From Leifsonia soli (GTDB taxonomy: Bacteria > Actinomycetota > Actinomycetes > Actinomycetales > Microbacteriaceae): 64,000 nt of DNA. Positions 8,164 to 17,284 of the stretch are shown in pieces. Each line of letters begins with the position of its first letter. The stretch's first letter is position 1. Below the pieces are notes generated by a model. That model ran no database searches. It had not been told where the DNA came from and saw only the letters and a program-made list of their open reading frames with translations. The stretch spans positions 1,550,001 through 1,614,000 of the forward strand of contig NZ_JACCBJ010000001.1 of the NCBI RefSeq assembly GCF_013408745.1, read 5' to 3'. The translations under genes and the position numbers were made by a program.

Positions 8164-9302
8164 TCTACCTCGACGCGGCCGCCACCTCCCCGGTCCGCCG
8201 GGAGGTGCTGGAGGCGATGTGGCCCTACCTGACGGGCGACTTCGGCAACCCGTCGAGCCACCACGCCGTGGGCGAGTCCGCCGCGCGCGGCCTGGCCGAC
8301 GCCCGCGCGGCCGTGGCGGAGTGGCTGGGCTGCCGCCCATCCGAGGTCACCTTCACCTCGGGCGGGACGGAGGCCGACAACCTCGCCGTGAAGGGCATCG
8401 CGCTGGCGAATCCGCGCGGACGCCACCTCGTGACGACGCCGATCGAGCACGAGGCCGTTCTGGAATCGGTGGACCACCTCGTCCGGCTGCACGGCTTCGA
8501 GGCGACGATCGTCCCGGTCGGCCGGGACGGGCTCGTCGACCCGGCGGCCTTCGCCGCGGCGCTCCGGCCCGACACCACCCTCGCGAGCGTGATGCTCGCC
8601 AACAACGAGGTCGGGACCGTGCAGCCGATCGCCGCGCTCAGCGCCATCGCGCACGAGCACGGCATCCCGTTCCACAGCGACGCCGTGCAGGCGGCGGGAT
8701 GGCTGCCGCTCGACGTGCGGACGCTGGGAGTGGATGCGCTGAGCGTCTCCGGCCACAAGCTCGGGGCGCCGAAGGGCGTCGGCGCGCTGTACGTGAAGGG
8801 GCGCATCCCGCTGGAGCCGGTGATCCACGGCGGCGGCCAGGAGCGCGGGCGCCGGTCGGGGACGGAGAACGTGGCCGGTGCGGTGGCGCTGGCGACGGCC
8901 GCGCGGCTCAGCGCCTCCGGTCTGGAGGAGCGTGCGACGGCCGCTGCTGCGGCACGCGACGCGTTCGTCGCGGCCGTGCTCGCTGAGGCGCCGGGCGCAT
9001 CCCTGACCGGGCATCCCACGTCGCGGCTCCCCGGCACGGCATCGTTCGTCTTCCCCGGCATCAACGGGGAGGCGGTGCTGCTGGAACTCGAACGGCGCGG
9101 TGTCGTGTCGTCCAGCGGATCGGCGTGCGCCGCGGGCAGCGAGGACGCCTCCCACGTGCTGCTGGCGCTGGGCTACCCGGAGGACGTCGCCCGGACGGCC
9201 GTACGGTTCTCGTGGGGGCCGGAGGTGACGGCGGAGCAGCTCGCCGCCGTGGCGCCGGCGGTCGGCGAGGCGGTGCGAGCCGTGGCGGGGCTCGGCGGAT
9301 AG
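8160..9302 (+). CDS. Cysteine desulfurase, NifS/IscS type
   Basis: PLP enzyme that takes sulfur from cysteine as a persulfide. 380 aa from GTG 8160, which overlaps the nadC stop (GTGA). The PLP lysine is Lys200 in SVSGHKLGAPKG. The catalytic cysteine is Cys323 in the loop SSSGSACAAGS. Other fold marks are DAAATSP at the start and RSGTENV. Its place as last gene of the nadABC operon suggests it serves the Fe-S cluster of NadA, as reported for NadA-linked desulfurases elsewhere. A general housekeeping role is possible. Confidence 0.92.
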   Translation: MIYLDAAATSPVRREVLEAMWPYLTGDFGNPSSHHAVGESAARGLADARAAVAEWLGCRPSEVTFTSGGTEADNLAVKGIALANPRGRHLVTTPIEHEAVLESVDHLVRLHGFEATIVPVGRDGLVDPAAFAAALRPDTTLASVMLANNEVGTVQPIAALSAIAHEHGIPFHSDAVQAAGWLPLDVRTLGVDALSVSGHKLGAPKGVGALYVKGRIPLEPVIHGGGQERGRRSGTENVAGAVALATAARLSASGLEERATAAAAARDAFVAAVLAEAPGASLTGHPTSRLPGTASFVFPGINGEAVLLELERRGVVSSSGSACAAGSEDASHVLLALGYPEDVARTAVRFSWGPEVTAEQLAAVAPAVGEAVRAVAGLGG

Positions 9303-9417
9303 GCGCGGCCGGACGGCGTCGGACGCGATTTATTCCCCCGTTCTGCGGTCAGCGAACTCATCCACAGTTCAGGTCGCGGACACCCCGAGCGTCGGTGGTC
9401 ACCGATAGGTTGTACCG

Positions 9418-10926
9418 GTGACTGAGAGGACCTCACCTGTGCCTTCGGTCGATGCCGGCGCCATCGGGCAGCCGGCCACGCCCGCTGCCGCGCCGCGCAT
9501 CGCCCCGCGCGACCAGCGCGTGATCTGGCTGCTGCTCGCGGCCACGTTCGTCGTGATCCTCAACGAGACGATCATGACCGTCGCCATCCCCAAGCTGATG
9601 GACGACCTGCACGTCGACGCGCTCGCCGCGCAGTGGCTGTCGACGGCCTTCATGCTGACGATGGCGGTGGTCATCCCGATCACGGGCATCCTGCTGCAGC
9701 GGTACACGACGCGGCAGATGTTCATCGCCGCCATGTCGCTGTTCTCCCTCGGCACGCTGTCGGCGGCGCTCGCGCCCGGATTCCTGGTGCTCGTGGCCGC
9801 CCGCGTGGTCCAGGCGTCGGGCACGGCGATCATGATCCCGCTGCTGATGACGACGCTCATGACGCTCGTCCCTCCCGCCATGCGCGGGCGGACGATGGGC
9901 AACGTCTCGATCGTGATCTCGGTCGCCCCGGCCATCGGCCCGACCATCTCCGGCCTCATCCTGAACTTCCTGCCGTGGCGCTGGATCTTCCTGATCGTGC
10001 TGCCGATCGCCCTGATCATGCTGCTGATCGGCATGAAGTTCGTCGAGAACGTGACCGAGACCGAGAAGGTGAAGATCGACGTGCTGTCGGTCATCCTCTC
10101 GGCGCTCGGGTTCGGCGGCCTCGTCTACGGCCTCACGCTCTCGGGCGAGTCCGGCGGCGCGTCCGCGAGCCCGGTCATGCTGTGGGGGTCGCTCATCGTC
10201 GGCGTGCTGGGTCTGGCCGCGTTCATCACGCGCCAGCTGCTCCTGCAGCGCCGGGATCGGGCCCTGCTCGACCTGCGCACGTTCCGGTTCCCGATCTTCA
10301 CGATCTCGATCGTGCTGATGGCGATCACGACCGCGTCGATGTTCGGCGTCATCATCGTGCTGCCGCTGTACCTCCAGCACGTGCTGCACCTCGACACGCT
10401 CTCGACCGGTCTCATCCTGCTCCCGGGCGGGCTGATCATGGGGCTCGCGGCGCCGTTCGTCGGCCGCTTGTACGACCGGTTCGACCCGCGGGTGCTCGTC
10501 GTCCCCGGCTCGATCCTCGTGAGCCTGGTGCTGTGGTCGCTCACGATGGTGACCGAGCACACCCCGGTGGGTCTCGTCATCGCCGCCCACGTCGTCATGA
10601 GCCTCGGGCTCGCGATGATGTTCACGCCGCTGTTCACCGCCGGTCTCGGCGCCGTGCCGCCGCACCTCTACTCGCACGGCAGCGCCATCCTCGGCACCAT
10701 CCAGCAGGTCGGCGGAGCCGCAGGCACGGCCCTCCTCATCGCGGTGCTGACGCTGCAGGGCACGGCCCTGGCCGCGGGCGGGGCCGGAGTGGATGCGGCG
10801 CAGGCCGGCGGCATCCGCGCGGCGTTCTTCGCAGGCGCGATCATCTCGCTGTTCGCGGTCGCCGGCTCGTTCTTCCTCCGGAAGCCCGCCGACTCCCCCT
10901 CCGAAGCCGGAGCCTTCGCCCACTGA
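9418..10926 (+). CDS. MFS multidrug exporter, DHA2 (14-TM) type
   Basis: 502 aa integral membrane protein with about 14 hydrophobic segments. It has the motif DDLHVDALAAQWLSTAFML after TM1 and the antiporter-type sequence GNVSIVISVAPAIGPTISG, both typical of the QacA/EmrB group. No TetR gene is next to it. The GTG start has no clear ribosome site, but TAGGTT at 9406-9411 lies 6 nt before it, fitting a leaderless transcript. Substrate cannot be told. A family A hairpin begins 6 bp after the stop. Confidence 0.9.
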   Translation: MTERTSPVPSVDAGAIGQPATPAAAPRIAPRDQRVIWLLLAATFVVILNETIMTVAIPKLMDDLHVDALAAQWLSTAFMLTMAVVIPITGILLQRYTTRQMFIAAMSLFSLGTLSAALAPGFLVLVAARVVQASGTAIMIPLLMTTLMTLVPPAMRGRTMGNVSIVISVAPAIGPTISGLILNFLPWRWIFLIVLPIALIMLLIGMKFVENVTETEKVKIDVLSVILSALGFGGLVYGLTLSGESGGASASPVMLWGSLIVGVLGLAAFITRQLLLQRRDRALLDLRTFRFPIFTISIVLMAITTASMFGVIIVLPLYLQHVLHLDTLSTGLILLPGGLIMGLAAPFVGRLYDRFDPRVLVVPGSILVSLVLWSLTMVTEHTPVGLVIAAHVVMSLGLAMMFTPLFTAGLGAVPPHLYSHGSAILGTIQQVGGAAGTALLIAVLTLQGTALAAGGAGVDAAQAGGIRAAFFAGAIISLFAVAGSFFLRKPADSPSEAGAFAH

Positions 10927-10931
10927 CCCCA

Positions 10932-10997
10932 CCGTCGAGTCCGCGATCTTTGTACGCTCGCCCGGCGAGGCGCGTGCAAAGATCGCGGACTCGACGG
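10932..10997. repeat. Family A intergenic palindrome, copy A1
   Basis: Arms 10932-10956 and 10973-10997 pair at 24 of 25 positions, the exception allowing a G-T wobble. The outer sequence is CCGTCGAGTCCGC. The loop contains a further small palindrome CTCGCCCGGCGAG. It lies 6 bp after the MFS gene stop, ahead of a same-strand gene. There is no T-run after it, so it is not a classical terminator, although it could act as a 3'-end hairpin. Confidence 0.9.
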
Positions 10998-11048
10998 CAG
11001 GGATCGGCGCGCGTGAGAATGAGACGGACCTCACGGGAGGAGACCGCC

Positions 11049-11618
11049 GTGTCCATCATCGAGAGCCCCGAACCGTCCGACGCGACCGGCGCCGTCGCCG
11101 AGCTGTACGCCGAAGACCTCGACGACCTCGGCTACGTCGCCGAGTACACCCGCGTGCTCAGCACGAACCCGGAGGCGTTCCACGCGTTCGAGGACCTCGT
11201 ACACGCGATCGTGCCAACGCTTGGCAAGCGGCGGTACGAGCTCGTCACCCTCGCCGCCGCCCAGGCGCTCCGGTCGCAGCAGTGCCGCCTCGCGCACGGG
11301 CGCAAGTCGCTCACGATCATGGACGAGGACGAGCTCGAGCGCATCGCCCGCGACTACCACGACGCCGGGCTCAGCGAGGCGGAGGTCGCGATGATGGAGT
11401 ACGCCGAGCGCCTCAGCACGGACTCCTCCACGATGACCCCCGACGACGCCGGGCGGTTGCGCGACCTCGGATTCACGGACCGCGAGATCGTCGACATCAC
11501 CCTGGCCGCCGCGGCGCGCAACTACTTCAGCCGCGCCATCCAGGCGCTGGGCGTCGGCGTCGAGGTCCCGCCCGACTTGAGCGAGCGGCTGCGCGGGGCG
11601 CTCCTGGCGCCGCTGTGA
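11049..11618 (+). CDS. AhpD-like / carboxymuconolactone decarboxylase family protein
   Basis: 189 aa, all alpha-helical in character, resembling the peroxidase-related AhpD-like proteins. The core reads RYELVTLAAAQALRSQQCRLAHG, where the usual CxxC...H redox motif is reduced to one cysteine in CRLAH. A resolving cysteine is therefore missing and classic AhpD disulfide chemistry is doubtful. GTG 11049 has AGGAG 8 nt upstream. An ATG-led extension from near 11020 is open but less likely. Its stop overlaps the next gene's GTG start, so it forms a coupled unit with the ADP-ribosylglycohydrolase and kinase genes. Confidence 0.82.
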   Translation: MSIIESPEPSDATGAVAELYAEDLDDLGYVAEYTRVLSTNPEAFHAFEDLVHAIVPTLGKRRYELVTLAAAQALRSQQCRLAHGRKSLTIMDEDELERIARDYHDAGLSEAEVAMMEYAERLSTDSSTMTPDDAGRLRDLGFTDREIVDITLAAAARNYFSRAIQALGVGVEVPPDLSERLRGALLAPL

Positions 11619-12649
11619 GAGACACCGCGCGCGCCCGGGCCCTGAGCGCGTTCCAGGGCCTGGCGCTCGGCGACGCCCTCGGCATGCCCACCCAGTCGAT
11701 GTCGCGCGAGCGGATCGCCGCCGACCACGGCGCCCTCCGCGGGTTCGTCGCAGCCGGCCCGCACCAGCAGATCGCGGCCGGGATGCCGGCGGCTTCCATC
11801 ACCGACGACACCGAGCAGGCCGTGCTGCTCGCGCGCCTCCTCATCGACGGCGGCGGCACCGTCCGTCCCGCCGTCTTCGCCGGCGAGCTGCTCGCGTGGG
11901 AGCGCGCCATGGAGTCGCGCGGCTCGCTCGACCTGCTCGGCCCGAGCACCCGCGCCGCCCTGCAGCGCCTGCAGGACGGCATGCCGCCGGAAGAGGCCGG
12001 CCGGTTCGGGGCGACCAACGGCGCCGCCATGCGCATCGCGCCGGTCGGCATCGCCGTGCCCGTCGAGCCGCTCGGCGGCTTCGTCGATGCGGTCGTGTCC
12101 GTCAGCGCCCTCACCCACAACACCGGCATCGGCATCGCCAGCGCCGCGGCGGTCGGCGCCGCGGTGAGCGCCGGCATCGACGGCGCCGACACCCCGGAGG
12201 CGCTGGATGTGGCGGTCGCCGCCGCACGCGAGGGCGCCAGGCGCGGCCACTGGGTGACCGGGGGCGACATCGCCGCGCGACTGGAGTGGGCCATCCCCTT
12301 CCTCCTGGGCCTGCCGCCGCGAGAGCAGGACGACGCCATCGCCGACGTCGTCGGGACGTCGGTCGCCGCGCAGGAGTCCGTGGTCGCCGCCCTCGCGCTC
12401 GTCGCCGTGACCGTCGCGGGGGCGGAACCGGCGCATCCCGAGCCGGATGCCGCCTGGGACACGCTCTGCCGCGCCGCCGGGCTCGGCGGGGACACGGACA
12501 CCATCGGCGCGATGGCGGGAGCCGTGCTCGGGGCCACGGGAGCGGCCACGTGGCCGCGCACGGCCGTCGAGACGGTCCGAAGGGTCAACGCGCTCGACCT
12601 GGAACCCCTGGTCGACGGACTGCTGGAGCTGCGGAGGCGACATGGCTGA
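11615..12649 (+). CDS. ADP-ribosylglycohydrolase family protein
   Basis: 344 aa from GTG 11615 (GTGA overlap with the previous stop). It carries the family's metal-binding signatures in the right order: GDALGMPTQ near residue 19, TDDTEQ (63-68), GAAMRIAPVG mid-protein and GGDTDTIGAMAG around 290-302. The two acidic clusters bind the binuclear Mg used to cleave N-glycosidic bonds of ADP-ribosyl groups. Family members can also act on other ribosylated metabolites. It is followed without gap by a PfkB kinase, a common pairing suggesting that a released sugar or nucleoside is phosphorylated. The true substrate is not evident. Confidence 0.9.
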   Translation: MRDTARARALSAFQGLALGDALGMPTQSMSRERIAADHGALRGFVAAGPHQQIAAGMPAASITDDTEQAVLLARLLIDGGGTVRPAVFAGELLAWERAMESRGSLDLLGPSTRAALQRLQDGMPPEEAGRFGATNGAAMRIAPVGIAVPVEPLGGFVDAVVSVSALTHNTGIGIASAAAVGAAVSAGIDGADTPEALDVAVAAAREGARRGHWVTGGDIAARLEWAIPFLLGLPPREQDDAIADVVGTSVAAQESVVAALALVAVTVAGAEPAHPEPDAAWDTLCRAAGLGGDTDTIGAMAGAVLGATGAATWPRTAVETVRRVNALDLEPLVDGLLELRRRHG

Positions 12650-13571
12650 CGGACGCCTCATCTTCACCGGGACGGTCGTCGTCGACCTCCTCCTGACGGT
12701 GGATGCGCTGCCGGAGCGCGGCGGCGACGTCCTGGCCTCCTCGGCGGGCATGGCGGCCGGCGGCGGTTTCAACGTCATGGCCGCCGCCGCCCGCGACGGC
12801 GCGGACGTCGTGTTCGCGGGCCGTTCCGGGAGCGGACCCTTCGGCGAGGTCGTCGCCGAGGCGCTCTGGCGCGAAGGCATCTCGGTCGCGAACCCGCCGC
12901 TCGACGGCGTCGACAACGGCTACTGCGTCGTCCTCGTCGACAGTGCGGCGGAACGCACGCTCGTCACCGCCCCCGGCGCCGAGGGGATGCTGAGCCGCGC
13001 CGACCTGGATGCCGTCCAGCCCCGCGCTGCGGACGTCGTGTACGTCTCCGGCTACAGCCTCGCGCATCCCGGATCCGGACCGGCCGTCGCGGGCTGGCTG
13101 ACGGCGCTCGGCCCGGAGACGCGCGTCGTCTTCGACCCGTCCCCGCTGGTCGGAGCGCTCAACCCGGAGCTCCTGGAGACGACACTGCGCCGCACCGACG
13201 TGCTGAGCGCCAACGCCCGCGAGGCGCGCCTCCTGCGCACGCACGCGCATCCCGCCCCGGCCGCCGGGTCGCTCCGCGGCTCGTTGCGGGAGGGCGGGGT
13301 CGCCGTCGTCCGCGACGGCTCCTCCGGATGCTGGGTCGCCACCGACGACCCCGCGCCCGCGCACCTGCCGGCCTTCCCCGTCGACGCCGTCGACACCACG
13401 GGTGCGGGCGACGCGTTCGGGGGCGTCCTCGCGGCGGCTCTGGCCCGCGGCGCCACACCGCTCGACGCCGCACGGCGGGCGAACGCGGCGGCCGCGATCG
13501 CGGTCACGCGACGCGGCCCGGCGACGGCGCCGACGGCCGCCGAGACCGACGCGCTGCTGGCCACCGGCTGA
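12642..13571 (+). CDS. PfkB-family carbohydrate or nucleoside kinase
   Basis: 309 aa ribokinase-fold kinase. The first PfkB signature is visible as AAGGGFNVMAAAARDGADVVFAGRSGSG (about residues 36-63, parts quoted) and the second as DTTGAGDAFGG (about 250-260), containing the catalytic base Asp. ATG 12642 overlaps the end of the ADP-ribosylglycohydrolase gene by 8 bp. With that partner it may phosphorylate ribose, a ribosyl compound or pseudouridine. The sequence alone does not decide. Confidence 0.88.
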   Translation: MADGRLIFTGTVVVDLLLTVDALPERGGDVLASSAGMAAGGGFNVMAAAARDGADVVFAGRSGSGPFGEVVAEALWREGISVANPPLDGVDNGYCVVLVDSAAERTLVTAPGAEGMLSRADLDAVQPRAADVVYVSGYSLAHPGSGPAVAGWLTALGPETRVVFDPSPLVGALNPELLETTLRRTDVLSANAREARLLRTHAHPAPAAGSLRGSLREGGVAVVRDGSSGCWVATDDPAPAHLPAFPVDAVDTTGAGDAFGGVLAAALARGATPLDAARRANAAAAIAVTRRGPATAPTAAETDALLATG

Positions 13572-13634
13572 GCTGCGCGCGACACTGGCCCCAGAACGAC
13601 CGCACTCGGACACTCCGGCCGAAGGAGGCATCCC

Positions 13635-13994
13635 GTGTTCACGGTGAAACGCATCTACGATCCGCCCGCGGCCGACGACGGCTTCCGGGTGCTCGTCGAC
13701 CGGCTCTGGCCGCGCGGCGTGAGTAAAGCCCGCGCCGACATCGACGAGTGGCTCAAGGAGGTCGCCCCGTCGACAGAGCTGCGCCGCTGGTTCCACCAGA
13801 GTCCGGCGGATAAAGCGGAGGTGTTCGACGAGTTCCGCCACCGGTACGAGACGGAGCTGGACGGCAATCCGGCGGTAGATGCGCTGCGTGAGCTCGGCCG
13901 GACGCATCCGACGGTGACGCTACTCGTCGGCGCACGCGACCCCGAACTCAACCACGCCACCGTGCTCCGGCAGTACCTCGAACACCATCCCTGA
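13635..13994 (+). CDS. DUF488 family protein
   Basis: 119 aa. It starts FTVKRIYDPPAADDGFRVLVDRLWPRG, the characteristic beginning of the short DUF488 proteins, then WLKEVAPSTELRRWF and LLVGARD. The family function is not established. GTG 13635 is preceded by GAAGGAGG with a 6-nt spacer. It lies 63 bp after the kinase gene and may be a separate unit or the tail of that operon. A family A palindrome begins about 10 bp after its stop, between it and the converging aceB. Confidence 0.88.
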   Translation: MFTVKRIYDPPAADDGFRVLVDRLWPRGVSKARADIDEWLKEVAPSTELRRWFHQSPADKAEVFDEFRHRYETELDGNPAVDALRELGRTHPTVTLLVGARDPELNHATVLRQYLEHHP

Positions 13995-14004
13995 CCTCCC
14001 ACCC

Positions 14005-14070
14005 CCGTCGAGTCCGCAGACTGTGCACGCGACACGCGGCGGATGTGTGCACAGTTCGCGGACTCGACGG
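14005..14070. repeat. Family A intergenic palindrome, copy A2
   Basis: Arms 14005-14028 and 14047-14070 pair at 22 of 24 positions. The outer arms are again CCGTCGAGTCCGC. The segment GCACGCGACACGCGGCG on its left arm and loop is shared exactly with copy A3. It lies between the converging DUF488 and aceB genes, consistent with a two-way transcription end point. Confidence 0.9.
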
Positions 14071-14080
14071 ATTCGAGGCG

Positions 14081-15724
14081 TCATCCGGCGAGGGGGAGCT
14101 CCTGCGAGGACGCGTCGGGTGTGTCGACCAGGTAGCGCGCGTACGCCGGGATGGTGAGGAAGGTCGGGAACTCCTCCCCCAGCGCCACCTCGCGCAGCAG
14201 CTCCGCCGCGTCCGCGAACCGATCGCCCGCGGGGGCAACGGCACTCAAGCGAGCGAGCTCCTCCTCCAGGATGCGCGCGACGGCCTCGCGGTCCACGGCC
14301 GTCCCCTCGGCGGTGACGACCCGGTTGTCGATCCACTGCCGCAGCAGCGAGCGCGAGATCTCGGCCGTCGCGGCATCCTCCATCAGGCCGTCGATCGCGA
14401 CCGCGCCCGTCCCGCGCAGCCAGGCCTCGATGTAGCGGAGCGCGACGGACACGTTCGAGCGCACCCCGGCGTCCGTCACGGTCGCGTCCGCGCCGCGCAC
14501 GTCCAGCAGATCGTCCGCGCTCACCTGCACGTCGTCCCGCAGGCGGTCCACCTGGTTCGGCCGGTCCCCGAGCACGGCGTCGAACTCGGCGAGCGCGGTC
14601 GGGATGAGGTCGGGATGCGCGACCCAGGTGCCGTCGAAGCCGTCGCCGGCCTCGCGCCGCTTGTCGTCGGCGACCCGGGCCAGCGCCCGCTCGGTCGCCT
14701 CCGCATCCCGGCGGTTGGGGATGAAGGCGCTCATCCCTCCGATCGCATGCGCCCCGCGCCGATGGCAGGTGGCGACCAGCAGCTCCGTGTATGCGCGCAT
14801 GAACGGGACGGTCATCGTGATGCGGTCGCGGTCGCCGAACGCGAACCGCCGGCCGCGGCCCTGGAACGTCTTGATCATCGAGAAGATGTAGTCCCAGCGG
14901 CCGGCGTTGAGGCCGGCGCAGTGATCGCGCAGCTCGAACAGGATCTCCTCCATCTCGAACGCCGCCGGGATGGTCTCGATCAGGACCGTGGCCCGGATGG
15001 TGCCGACCGGCATCCCGATGCGCTGCTGCGCGAAGACGAAGATGTCGTTCCAGAGCCGAGCTTCGTGGTGCGACTCCAGCTTGGGCAGGTAGAAGTACGG
15101 TCCGCGGCCGTTCGCGACCAGCTCCGCGGCGTTGTGCCAGAAGTACAGGCCGAAGTCGGTGAGGGAGGCGCTGGCCGGCGCCGTGCGCCCGGCCCGGTCG
15201 GTGAACGCGAGGTGCTTCTCGACCAGGTGCCAGCCGCGGGGGCGCATCACGATCGTCGGCGTGTGCTCGAACGGGGTCGTGACCCGGTACTCCTTGCCCT
15301 CCGTGCTGGTGAAGGCGAGGCGGCCGCGCACCGCGTCGTGCAGCGTCCTCTGGCCGCCGACGATGTTCGCCCAGGTCGGGCTGGTGGCGTCCTCCAGGTC
15401 GGCGAGCCACACACGGGCTCCCGAGTTGAGGGCGTTGATCGCCATCTTCGGGTCTGTCGGGCCGGTGATCTCGACCCGGCGGTCCTCCAGCCCGGGCCCG
15501 GCTCCGGCCACCCGCCAGGTGCGGTCGTCGCGGATCGCCTCCGTCGTGCTCAGGAAACGCGGGTCGCGGCCGTTGCCGGCCTCGGCGCGGTGGCGCTGAC
15601 GCTCGGCCAGCAGCTCCTGCCGCCGGGCGGCGAACGCCTGGTGCAGGTGGTCGACGAAGGCGATGGCCTCCGGCGTCAGGATGGTGTCGGTCGCGTCGTC
15701 GCGCGGCCCGGTGATCTCGATCAT
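14081..15724 (-). CDS. aceB: Malate synthase A
   Basis: Condenses glyoxylate with acetyl-CoA to malate, the second step of the glyoxylate shunt. 547 aa from ATG 15724, which has AAGGAAG about 6 nt upstream. The open frame extends further upstream but without a better start. Typical sequence includes WRVAGAGPGLEDRRVEITGP, LNSGARVWLADLEDATSPTW, TIVMRPRGWHLVEKH and GRWDYIFSMIKTFQ. It is downstream of aceA on the same strand with a 118-bp gap holding a family B palindrome. A RamB-like regulator is encoded beyond aceA. Confidence 0.96.
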   Translation of the reverse strand: MIEITGPRDDATDTILTPEAIAFVDHLHQAFAARRQELLAERQRHRAEAGNGRDPRFLSTTEAIRDDRTWRVAGAGPGLEDRRVEITGPTDPKMAINALNSGARVWLADLEDATSPTWANIVGGQRTLHDAVRGRLAFTSTEGKEYRVTTPFEHTPTIVMRPRGWHLVEKHLAFTDRAGRTAPASASLTDFGLYFWHNAAELVANGRGPYFYLPKLESHHEARLWNDIFVFAQQRIGMPVGTIRATVLIETIPAAFEMEEILFELRDHCAGLNAGRWDYIFSMIKTFQGRGRRFAFGDRDRITMTVPFMRAYTELLVATCHRRGAHAIGGMSAFIPNRRDAEATERALARVADDKRREAGDGFDGTWVAHPDLIPTALAEFDAVLGDRPNQVDRLRDDVQVSADDLLDVRGADATVTDAGVRSNVSVALRYIEAWLRGTGAVAIDGLMEDAATAEISRSLLRQWIDNRVVTAEGTAVDREAVARILEEELARLSAVAPAGDRFADAAELLREVALGEEFPTFLTIPAYARYLVDTPDASSQELPLAG

Positions 15725-15765
15725 GTCTTTCTTCCTTGTCGTCGTGGTGTCGTGCGCCGCCCGCA

Positions 15766-15818
15766 GCTCCTGAGTTTTTCCGCTCCGCCACGGCGTGTCG
15801 GGCGAAAAACTCAGGAGC
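15766..15818. repeat. Family B intergenic palindrome, copy B1
   Basis: Perfect 15-bp arms GCTCCTGAGTTTTTC at 15766-15780 and its complement at 15804-15818, with partial further pairing inside. It shares these arms, and a 21-nt stretch ending in AGGAGCGGAT, with copy B2 near 56.6 kb. It sits in the aceA-aceB gap, so it could separate or tune the two messages. Confidence 0.88.
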
Positions 15819-15842
15819 GGATGGTGGGGCGCGCGGGAGGGG

Positions 15843-17159
15843 TCAGAACTGGTGCTCCTCGGTGGAGCCGGTGAGGGCGAGCGTCGCGCTGTCGGGGTTG
15901 AGCGCGGTCGCGACCCGGTCGAAGTAGCCGGTGCCGACCTCCCGCTGGTGGCGGGTGGCGGTGTAGCCGTCGCTCTCCGAGGCGAATTCCGCCTCCTGCA
16001 GATCGACGTAGGCACTCATGTGGCGCCGCCCGTAGTCGCGGGCGAGCGTGAACATGGAGTGGTTCAGGGCGTGGAAGCCGGCCAGCGTGATGAACTGGAA
16101 GGCGTATCCCATCGCAGCGAGCTCCCGCTGGAACCGCGCGATCGTCTCGTCGTCGAGGTGGCGGCGCCAGTTGAACGACGGCGAGCAGTTGTAGGCGAGG
16201 CGCTTGTCCGGGTACTCCGCGTGCACCGCCTCGGCGAAGCGCCGGGCGAGCTCCAGGTCCGGCTCGGCCGACTCCACCCACAGCAGGTCGGCATAGGGCG
16301 CGTACGCCAGCCCGCGGGCGATGACCGGCGCGATGCCGTTCTCGACCTCGTAGAACCCCTCGGCCGTGCGCGTCCCGGTCAGGAAGCGGGCGTCGCGCTC
16401 GTCGTGGTCGCTGGTGAGCAGCGTCGCGGCGAGGGCGTCGGTGCGGGCGATCACGATGGTGGGCACGCCTGCGACGTCGGCCGCCAGCCGGGCCGCGTTG
16501 AGGGTGCGGATGTGCTGGCCGGTCGGCACGAGCACCTTGCCGCCCATGTGCCCGCACTTCTTCTCGCTGGCCAGCTGGTCCTCCCAGTGCACGCCGGCCG
16601 CACCCGCCTGGATCATCGCGTGCATCAGCTCGTAGGCGTTGAGCGGGCCGCCGAAGCCCGCCTCGGCGTCGGCGACGATGGGCGCCATCCAGTCGGCCAC
16701 CGGCCCGTCGGTGCCCTCGACCTGGCCGGCGCGCAAGAGAGCGTTGTTGATGCGGCGGACCACGGCGGGGACGGAGTTGGCCGGGTACAGGCTCTGGTCG
16801 GGGTACGTCTGGCCCGCGAGGTTAGCGTCGGCGGCGACCTGCCAGCCGGACAGGTAGATCGCCTCGAGTCCGGCGCGGACCTGCTGAACGGCCTGGTTCC
16901 CGGTGAGGGCTCCGAGCGCGGCGACCCAGCGCGGGTCGTCCGCGCTGCTCTCGCGACGGATCAGCTCCCAGAGGCGCTCGGCGCCGCGGCGCGCGAGGGT
17001 CTGCTCCTCGCGGACCGGTCCGCGCAGGCTGACGACGTCGTCGGCCGTGTAGTCGCGGCGGATGCCCGACCAGCGCGGGTCGGCATCCCACTCCAGCTGC
17101 AGCTCGGCGGCGGTCTGGGTCGTGTCGCCGGGGCGGGGCTCTGTCGTCCGGTTTTCCAT
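15843..17159 (-). CDS. aceA: Isocitrate lyase
   Basis: Splits isocitrate to glyoxylate and succinate. 438 aa from ATG 17159, chosen because GGAGG lies 7 nt upstream. A longer in-frame start has no such site. The active-site cysteine is in [18 protein letters not shown]. Further marks are [20 protein letters not shown] and the N-terminal [20 protein letters not shown]. It is the first gene of aceA-aceB and divergent from the ramB-like gene, with 125 bp between start codons that must hold both promoters. Confidence 0.97.
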   Translation of the reverse strand: MENRTTEPRPGDTTQTAAELQLEWDADPRWSGIRRDYTADDVVSLRGPVREEQTLARRGAERLWELIRRESSADDPRWVAALGALTGNQAVQQVRAGLEAIYLSGWQVAADANLAGQTYPDQSLYPANSVPAVVRRINNALLRAGQVEGTDGPVADWMAPIVADAEAGFGGPLNAYELMHAMIQAGAAGVHWEDQLASEKKCGHMGGKVLVPTGQHIRTLNAARLAADVAGVPTIVIARTDALAATLLTSDHDERDARFLTGTRTAEGFYEVENGIAPVIARGLAYAPYADLLWVESAEPDLELARRFAEAVHAEYPDKRLAYNCSPSFNWRRHLDDETIARFQRELAAMGYAFQFITLAGFHALNHSMFTLARDYGRRHMSAYVDLQEAEFASESDGYTATRHQREVGTGYFDRVATALNPDSATLALTGSTEEHQF

Positions 17160-17284
17160 GTCTGGACCTCCATCGGTCGGATCGGATGACTCGATCCTTC
17201 GCCCGCCGCGCACCGCCCGACCCGGATCGGTCGACAGAAATTCACAGGTTCTTCTGTTTGCCAGAACTTCGCGCGACTGTCAGC
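17160..17284. promoter_or_regulatory. aceA / ramB-like divergent control region
   Basis: This 125-bp gap separates two divergent starts. It contains an AT-richer core (about 17232-17280) with a GTTCT/AGAAC inverted pair (17248-17252 and 17263-17267). The segment AGAACTTCGCGCG at 17263-17275 partly resembles the AAACTTTGCAAA-type RamB box known from Corynebacterium. The match is weak, so it is only a candidate. Confidence 0.35.
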
